DNA of 8,549 nucleotides, taken from NCBI GenBank assembly GCA_046262015.1, contig JBHENN010000034.1, positions 1 to 8,549 of the forward strand. Reading direction: 5' to 3'. This document shows, in pieces, positions 3,756 to 8,549 of the stretch; position 1 is the first letter of the stretch, and each line of letters starts with the position of its first letter. The notes under the pieces are model-generated. The model worked only from the letters and a program-made list of their open reading frames with translations, was not told the origin of the DNA and searched no databases. Origin of the DNA: JBHENN01 sp046262015. Its GTDB lineage: Bacteria > Actinomycetota > CADDZG01 > WHSQ01. Both the position numbers and the translations under genes were made by a program.

Positions 3756-5809
3756 TCGCCCGGCGCGTCCGGCGGGCTGCCGCTGCGGTCGGCGGGCTCG
3801 TCGCCCTGACGCTCGTTCCCCAGGTCGCGCCGGCGGGGTCCGGTTCGAACGAGACCGGCTTCCACATCGTCCGCTTCGACGAGCGGATCACCGACGCGGC
3901 GCGCGCCGCGCTGGTCGCGACCGGCGCACGGGTGATCGACTACGAGCCGGACGACTCCTACATCGTCTGGGCGAGCACGGCGGAGGCGCGGCGCGCCGCA
4001 CGTCTGGACGTGGTCGGGTCGGTCGTCGCCGTGCCGGTGGCGCGCAAGCTCGGTTCCGGGCTGCCCGACCTCTCCGACCCGAGCACGACTCCTCTGGACC
4101 TCCAGCTGACCGTCTACGGGCCTCGGGTCGCCGCCGCGATCGACGCGCTCACCCGTCTCGGATCGGTCGGGCGGATCTCCCGGGCGCGCCCCGACGGGTT
4201 CCTCGCGACGGTGGGGGCCACGGCCCCGGCATCGGCTCTGCGCGGGGTCCTCGATCTGCCCGCGGTCCTCTACGCCGCCCCCGCCCCGACCGGGCTGGTG
4301 CCGGAGGACGAGATGGGCGACCAGGTCGTCGCCGGCAACATCGAGCGCGACACGAACCGGCCGTTCCCCGGCTACCGGAGATGGCTCCGCAAGAAAGACC
4401 TCAACGGGAAGGGCTTCATCGTCTCGGTAGTAGACACCGGCATCTCTGACCAGCACCCAGATCTCGCCGGCAAGATCGTTGCGACGTACGACTACTCCCC
4501 GCTCGCCGAGCCCGTGGACACCGGGGGACACGGCACCCACGTGGCCGGCATCATCGGGGGGAACCCGCCCAAGAGTTTCGTCCCGGGCGTCCCGGAGCAT
4601 CCACCGTTCGGCGATCCCGACGGTTTCACCTACGGCATCGGCGTCGCGCCCCGAACGAAGTTCGTCGACCAGAACGCGATCGGCTTGGTCGGCCAGGAGT
4701 TCCCCCCGCCCGATCCGAACGGCTTCGAGCGCCTCACCACCGACGCGTGGGAGTCGGGCGCCCGCATGTGGAACGCCTCGTGGCACACCGGGGAGGGGGC
4801 GCGCGTCGGCTACCTCGCGAACACGCGCGTCATCGACGAGCTCGCCCGCGACGCGGTCTACGAGAAGAACGGCGCGCAGCAGTTCCTCTTCGTGTTCTCG
4901 GCCGGCAATACCGGGACCAGCGGCCCGACCGTCCCCAAGGAGGCCAAGAACATAATCGCGGTCGGCGCGACGAACTCGGGGCGCGGCGAGGTCTGGCCGA
5001 TGGAGTCCGACATCGACGAGGTCGCGAGTTTCTCGTCTCAAGGCCCGACCAAAGACGGGCGGATCTTCCCCACGATCTCAGCGCCGGGCGCGTCGGTGAT
5101 GTCGGCCCGAGCGCCCGAGGGGGCGATCACGGCAACCTGCGTCCCGCCGCCCGACGGCGCGCTGCTGTATGCGAACTGCAGCGGCACGTCGATGGCCGCG
5201 CCTCACGTCGCGGGAGCCGCGGTGCTGATCCATCAGTGGTGGCGCCGGACGTTCGGCGACCTGCCGTCGCCCGCCATGGTGCGGGGCCTACTGGTCAACA
5301 CTGCGACCGACATCGCCAAGGCAGACATCCCCAACATGGCGGAAGGGTGGGGCCGCATCAACCTCGGCGAGCTGTTCGCGGACCGCGCCGCGCGCTACGT
5401 CGACCAGAACGACGTCCTGCATCGGACGGGCGAGGACAAGGCCTACGAGATCGATGTCAAGGCCCCCTCCCGCCCGCTCAAGGTCACGCTCACATGGAAC
5501 GATGCACCCGGGGCGGTCGGCGCCAAGAAGGTACTCGTCAACGACCTGGACCTCATGGTCGAGCTGATCGAGGGAGGCCGCGTCGTGGAGAGGTGGCGCG
5601 GGAACGTGTTCGAGAAGGGGCGCTCGATCGCCGGAGGCAAGGCCGACCGCGTCAACAACACCGAGAACGTGTTCCTCGACGCGCCGCGCCGGGGGACCTA
5701 CCGCATCACGGTGACGGCTGCGAACCTCCCGGCCGACGTGCGCGCCGACAACTCGGACACGACCGAACAAGACTTCGCACTGATCGCCCGCTGGGGCCGC
5801 CCCGACTAA
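3752..5809 (+). CDS. Secreted subtilisin-family (S8) serine protease, KP-43-like, CTG start
   Basis: 685 residues if translation begins at CTG 3752. The N-terminus is then a signal peptide: RRVRR, hydrophobic core 9-22, VAPA cleavage after residue 28. A propeptide of about 170 residues follows (HIVRFDERI near 38-46). The catalytic core shows SVVDTGI with Asp228, GGHGTHVAG with His260, the oxyanion FSAGNTG with Asn386, and CSGTSMAAPHVAG with Ser480, so the triad is complete. Residues about 565-685 form a C-terminal jelly-roll as in KP-43-type subtilisins (LTLTW-like strand KVTLTWNDAPG, NDLDL, NNTENVFL, GTYRITV). The first ordinary start, GTG 3932, would delete the signal peptide and cut the propeptide, so it is rejected. 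AAAGG lies nine bases before the CTG, which overlaps the upstream TGA (CTGA). It is probably an extracellular endopeptidase activated by propeptide removal. Frameshift read-through from the propeller gene is a less likely alternative. Confidence 0.9.
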   Translation: MIARRVRRAAAAVGGLVALTLVPQVAPAGSGSNETGFHIVRFDERITDAARAALVATGARVIDYEPDDSYIVWASTAEARRAARLDVVGSVVAVPVARKLGSGLPDLSDPSTTPLDLQLTVYGPRVAAAIDALTRLGSVGRISRARPDGFLATVGATAPASALRGVLDLPAVLYAAPAPTGLVPEDEMGDQVVAGNIERDTNRPFPGYRRWLRKKDLNGKGFIVSVVDTGISDQHPDLAGKIVATYDYSPLAEPVDTGGHGTHVAGIIGGNPPKSFVPGVPEHPPFGDPDGFTYGIGVAPRTKFVDQNAIGLVGQEFPPPDPNGFERLTTDAWESGARMWNASWHTGEGARVGYLANTRVIDELARDAVYEKNGAQQFLFVFSAGNTGTSGPTVPKEAKNIIAVGATNSGRGEVWPMESDIDEVASFSSQGPTKDGRIFPTISAPGASVMSARAPEGAITATCVPPPDGALLYANCSGTSMAAPHVAGAAVLIHQWWRRTFGDLPSPAMVRGLLVNTATDIAKADIPNMAEGWGRINLGELFADRAARYVDQNDVLHRTGEDKAYEIDVKAPSRPLKVTLTWNDAPGAVGAKKVLVNDLDLMVELIEGGRVVERWRGNVFEKGRSIAGGKADRVNNTENVFLDAPRRGTYRITVTAANLPADVRADNSDTTEQDFALIARWGRPD

Positions 5810-7281
5810 GACTCGGCGGCCTCATCGAGGCTCGCTACCACCTGCGCGAACAGGGACTCGGCCGCCTCGGGCGAATCGGCGATGCACACGGTCCCCACCT
5901 TGCCGTAGGTCTCCAATGCCCCCATGAGATGGAGCGACGCGCCCGTGCGCGTCGCGAGATCGAACGCGAGCCCGGCGTCGTCGAGGGCGGCGATCGCGAC
6001 CGCCGGCTTCATCCGCGTGTACGACGCCGAGCGTACGTTGTCCATCGCGACGTAGGCCTTGGCCGCGCCGCCGGCGATGAGCTCGCCCGTGGCGACGTCG
6101 TAGGAACCCTGTGTGAGGAGGCGCGCGGTCAGGAACGGGTGGGTCGTGCCACCCATGCGCAGGTTGATCTCGCTGAGATAGATGTCGAACCCGCCCTCGG
6201 ACGGGAGCGCCAGGAAATCGATCGCGAACGAGCCGATCACACCCCGGTCCGCGAGAACGCTCGCCACCCGCTCTGCGGCTTGTTGGATCTCGGTCCGGTA
6301 CGCCCGCTCCGCGGGGAAGCGGCACCCGAGGTAGACCTGGTCGTCGGGGCTCGCCAGGATCTGGTCGTGGGTCGAGACGACCTCCCACCTGCCTCCCGGC
6401 GCGATCCGCATCTGGACGCTGGGTGAGGCCAACCCGGGGTCCCGAGCCAGCTCCTCGACCACCCCGCCCTCTCGCTCGAGCTTGGGCGCGAAGCTCGCCC
6501 ACGATTCCTCCGGGGCGCAGAACGTGACCGGGGACTCCTCGAGCGGCACCCGGCGAGCCGCCAGCTCCACGATGGCGTTGCCCTGACCCGAGAACCCGTT
6601 GTTGAGCTTGACCACTACCGCCTCGGCGTCGGGACGGCGCGCCTGCAGGTCGTCGATCGCGCGCTCGACGTCGCGCAGCGACCACAGCTCGCCCGCGCCG
6701 TCCATCACGGCGACGCCGGCCTCGGCCGCGGCGGCCCGCGAGCCGCTCTTGGACCCCCAGAACGCCAGGTCCGGATGGGGGCCGTACAACGGGATGCCGA
6801 GGCGTTCGGAGATCGCCTTCTCGTCGGGCGTCACGTTGAAGGGGAGGATGTAGCTCTGACCGGGGTCGCCGGCGGCGCGGGCGATCACCTCGAGCGCGTC
6901 GGGACGCTCGAGCAGCTTGACCGAGAGCCCGCGCGGTTCGGGGTCGTCCAACGAGATGAGCTCGAGCCGGGCGCGGGCCCCTTCGGGGTCGGGGAGGTGA
7001 CGCAGGTAGTAGTCGATGATCGCGGGATCGATCGGCAGGGAGGTCACGAACACGACCCTGAGATCGGGGCGACGGAGCCACAGGAGCATGAACAGCATCC
7101 GCTCCTCGTAGTGCGCGATGCCGGTGATCTTGCGCAGCTCGGCCGCGGGGAAGCTGAGGGACGGGATCACCACGATCGTGCCGCTCTCGAGCTCGGAGAC
7201 CGAGCGGCCGCCGAGACGCTCTACGAGGCGGCTCTGTAGGAGGTCGAAGCGCGCCCGCGACGAGCCGATGCTCTGGACCAT
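5806..7281 (-). CDS. PGM1-related ATP-grasp peptide ligase
   Basis: 491 residues resembling the PGM1 peptide ligase of pheganomycin biosynthesis and its many uncharacterised actinobacterial relatives. A pre-ATP-grasp region covers about 30-160 (strand TIVVIPSLSFP at 35-45, PFNVTPDE near 147-154). Next come GIPLYG (162-167) and GSKSGSR (176-182). The ATP-grasp core has VVVKLNNGFSGQGNA (222-236) with Lys225 and a Gly-rich loop. Metal and nucleotide ligands are Asp355 in FAIDFL and Glu371/Asn373 in SEINLRMGGTTHP (370-382). All expected catalytic positions are present. No signal peptide is visible, so it acts in the cytoplasm, forming an amide or peptide bond with ATP. Substrates are unknown: no precursor peptide or other biosynthetic gene is near. 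Its TAG interlocks with the TAA of the convergent protease gene (4 bp overlap). ATG at 7281 is favoured by position and by a leaderless-type -10. Confidence 0.87.
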   Translation of the reverse strand: MVQSIGSSRARFDLLQSRLVERLGGRSVSELESGTIVVIPSLSFPAAELRKITGIAHYEERMLFMLLWLRRPDLRVVFVTSLPIDPAIIDYYLRHLPDPEGARARLELISLDDPEPRGLSVKLLERPDALEVIARAAGDPGQSYILPFNVTPDEKAISERLGIPLYGPHPDLAFWGSKSGSRAAAAEAGVAVMDGAGELWSLRDVERAIDDLQARRPDAEAVVVKLNNGFSGQGNAIVELAARRVPLEESPVTFCAPEESWASFAPKLEREGGVVEELARDPGLASPSVQMRIAPGGRWEVVSTHDQILASPDDQVYLGCRFPAERAYRTEIQQAAERVASVLADRGVIGSFAIDFLALPSEGGFDIYLSEINLRMGGTTHPFLTARLLTQGSYDVATGELIAGGAAKAYVAMDNVRSASYTRMKPAVAIAALDDAGLAFDLATRTGASLHLMGALETYGKVGTVCIADSPEAAESLFAQVVASLDEAAES

Positions 7282-7288
7282 GGCCCTA

Positions 7289-7294
7289 AGCGTA
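7289..7294 (-). promoter_or_regulatory. Possible leaderless-type -10 (TACGCT) for the PGM1-like gene
   Basis: TACGCT fits TANNNT and ends seven bases before the ATG at 7281, close to the spacing expected for a leaderless transcript. Only a weak, too-close AGGG is available as ribosome site. Evidence is a single short motif. Confidence 0.3.
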
Positions 7295-7420
7295 AGAGCC
7301 GGCCGCCGCCCTCGAGGCCGCGTGCGCGCTGTGGGACCTAGAGCTGATCTTCACGGCCGGTCGCATCGTGCCGTATGCCAGCATCCCACGGGCAAGGGAA
7401 TTGGCGTCTTCAGTGCCGGG

Positions 7421-7503
7421 TGGCGGGAAGAGGATTCGAACCTCTGAAGGCATTCGCCGACGATTTTACAGACCGTTCCCTTTGGCCACTCGGGCATCCC
7501 GCC
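7421..7503 (-). tRNA. tRNA-Tyr(GTA), class II
   Basis: A complete 83-nt cloverleaf: acceptor GGCGGGA/TCCCGCC, short D-arm CCC...GGG, anticodon stem ACGGT/ATCGT with loop CTGTAAA, anticodon GTA at 7467-7469. The long variable arm (about 14 nt, GGC/GCC stem) is as in bacterial tRNA-Tyr. The T-arm is AGAGG-TTCGAAT-CCTCT, and the discriminator is A. The next three bases read CCC, so the 3' CCA is not encoded and must be added by the CCA enzyme. It lies between the M23 gene and the PGM1-like gene on the same strand. Confidence 0.97.
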
Positions 7504-7519
7504 GGGAGCAACGCCCGAC

Positions 7520-7525
7520 AGGATA
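7520..7525 (-). promoter_or_regulatory. Possible -10 box of tRNA-Tyr (TATCCT)
   Basis: TATCCT lies 16 nt before the tRNA 5' base, in the 47-nt gap after the M23 stop codon. It is the same hexamer as before the tRNA-Thr fragment. No clear -35. The tRNA may also be read from the upstream M23 gene. Confidence 0.3.
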
Positions 7526-7550
7526 ACGGAGGCGGTCTCCGAGCCGGGTG

Positions 7551-8549
7551 CTAGTCGCTTTGCTCGAGGGGGCTTCCGCCGCGCACCGACGTGTGGCGCT
7601 TGGCTACCTTGCGAGACGACGCCAGGGGTACCCGGACGCCGGGAGAGGGGCTCACGGTCATGCCGGGGCTGGCCAGCGCGGCCTGGAGCGCCGACTCCGC
7701 GAGGCCGAGGGTCCCGCTTGCAGGCGACGTCCCCGAGGCCCACAGTGACTCCGCCGCGATGGACAGCTCGGAGAGGTCGGGGGCGAACGCGTCGCCGAAG
7801 AACCGCTCGGCGGTGAGCCGGTCGATCTGCTTGACGCGCTTCCCGGTCGTGCGCATCACGAGCGCTTGGGCGCGGCTCTCGGCGCGCCGGAGCCAGTCGA
7901 TAAGGGTCTCGTGGGGGTCGCGCGCCCCGCCCGCTCCGTACCAGCCGAAGTGCACGTGGGGCGCGGTCGTGGCGGCGTTGCCGCTGGTCCCGCAGTAGCC
8001 GAGGACATCGCCCGGCTCGACCGCGCTCCCGCTCGCCAGCTCGGGGTTGAAGCCGGCCAGGTGGGCGTAGTACCAGTACGAGCCGTCGGAGCGGTAGAGC
8101 CTCGCCACCTTGCCCCCGAGGCCGCCAGAACCGAAGTCCACCGTGCCGCGCTCCGATGCGATCACCGGATCGCCGTAGGTGCAGAACACATCCTGGCCCT
8201 GGTGCGTGCGAACCTGCCCGGGAGCCGGGCCGAAGCGCGGCGCCCCCCACGTGTCGCTCCAGGCGGCCGGGCCGGCGATGATGAACGGCGGGTAGACGTT
8301 CTCGATGATCTGGTCGTACGACCACCCCAACGCCCGCAGGTGGGTCCCGATCGCGACCAGGCGGTCGGTGCTGTAGGAGCCGGCCGACGGCCGGTAGGTG
8401 CCGACGTACCAGCCGACATCCGGAGTGCGAGGCTTGCGCTTGCCCGGGCCCTTGCGTCCCCCGTGCCTTCCGCCCTTGCCCCCAGGACCGTCCTTGCCGC
8501 CGCCGGTCTTACCATCACCGTCGCCGCCGCCGCCACCGCCGCCACCGCC
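7551..8549 (-). CDS. M23-family metallopeptidase with Gly-rich N-terminal segment (5' end outside window)
   Basis: At least 332 residues. From the window edge the minus strand reads a run of about ten glycines, then a Gly/Lys/Asp-rich disordered stretch to about base 8430, a short segment with GWYVGTYRP, then the LytM/lysostaphin-type domain. Zinc ligands are visible: His (8202-8204) and Asp (8190-8192) in THQGQD, and the HxH pair PHVHF (His at 7956-7958 and 7950-7952). Typical spacers GDPVIASERGTV, YYAHL, GDVLGYCGTSGN are present. About 120 further residues follow, Arg/Ala-rich and without a known motif. The frame is open through the window edge, so the internal ATG at 8330 is not the start. 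Such enzymes cleave peptidoglycan cross-bridges or stem peptides outside the cell. The low-complexity stretch fits a linker from a signal or anchor region not seen here. The tRNA-Tyr lies 47 nt downstream. Confidence 0.9.
   Translation of the reverse strand, partial: GGGGGGGGGDGDGKTGGGKDGPGGKGGRHGGRKGPGKRKPRTPDVGWYVGTYRPSAGSYSTDRLVAIGTHLRALGWSYDQIIENVYPPFIIAGPAAWSDTWGAPRFGPAPGQVRTHQGQDVFCTYGDPVIASERGTVDFGSGGLGGKVARLYRSDGSYWYYAHLAGFNPELASGSAVEPGDVLGYCGTSGNAATTAPHVHFGWYGAGGARDPHETLIDWLRRAESRAQALVMRTTGKRVKQIDRLTAERFFGDAFAPDLSELSIAAESLWASGTSPASGTLGLAESALQAALASPGMTVSPSPGVRVPLASSRKVAKRHTSVRGGSPLEQSD

Noticed and set aside
2412..5041. Long minus-strand frames (402 and 466 codons) opposite the propeller and protease
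   Set aside because: They mirror real genes with signal peptides and catalytic motifs. Their Arg/Asp/Val/Gly-rich content is the usual antisense product of GC-rich codons.
4747..6426. Plus-strand 559-codon frame across the protease end and the PGM1-like gene
   Set aside because: Crosses two real convergent genes in the wrong frame, Arg/Gly/His-rich, no motif.
7351..8325. Minus-strand 324-codon frame running through tRNA-Tyr
   Set aside because: Overlaps the tRNA and is a frame-shifted shadow of the M23 gene.

Overview
The window looks like a stretch of an actinobacterial (Actinomycetota) chromosome, possibly from an uncultured soil lineage. This is an inference. It rests on high GC, GTG and other non-ATG starts, long antisense open frames of the kind GC-rich codon bias produces, a class II tRNA-Tyr without an encoded CCA, a PGM1-type ATP-grasp ligase and type II toxin-antitoxin (TA) genes typical of soil actinobacteria. 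I cannot assign a genus.

Left part (1 to about 2,400) is accessory. It starts with the N-terminal part of a rhodanese-domain protein on the minus strand, cut by the window edge. Behind it is a 43-nt piece that is clearly the 5' half of a tRNA-Thr(GGT), with no 3' half, next to a hairpin-bearing non-coding segment: probably a scar of a recombined or inserted element. A small secreted six-cysteine protein of unknown function follows (minus strand), then a 325-nt non-coding gap. On the plus strand there is then a compact two-gene module, an Xre-type HTH regulator overlapping (ATGA) a nucleotidyltransferase-fold protein, with an operator-like inverted repeat that overlaps the regulator's Shine-Dalgarno (SD) site. 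The module abuts, tail to tail, the stump of a second TA locus: an intact vapB antitoxin gene and only about 19 codons of vapC.

Middle part (2,537 to 5,809, plus strand) is a probable two-gene secretion operon: a LVIVD-repeat beta-propeller with a signal peptide, preceded by a possible 6-codon leader ORF, and a subtilisin-family (S8) protease of KP-43-like architecture. The protease frame has no ATG, GTG or TTG at its signal peptide. The best start is a CTG that overlaps the propeller's TGA stop.

Right part (5,806 to 8,549, minus strand) holds a PGM1-related ATP-grasp peptide ligase whose stop codon interlocks with the protease stop, a complete tRNA-Tyr(GTA), and the C-terminal part of a secreted-type M23 metallopeptidase with a glycine-rich N-terminal segment running off the window.

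No CRISPR array, intact transposase, integrase, rRNA or replication origin is visible. The features of most interest are the TA-on-TA junction with a truncated vapC, the tRNA half, the CTG-started protease coupled to a propeller gene, and the six-cysteine secreted protein.
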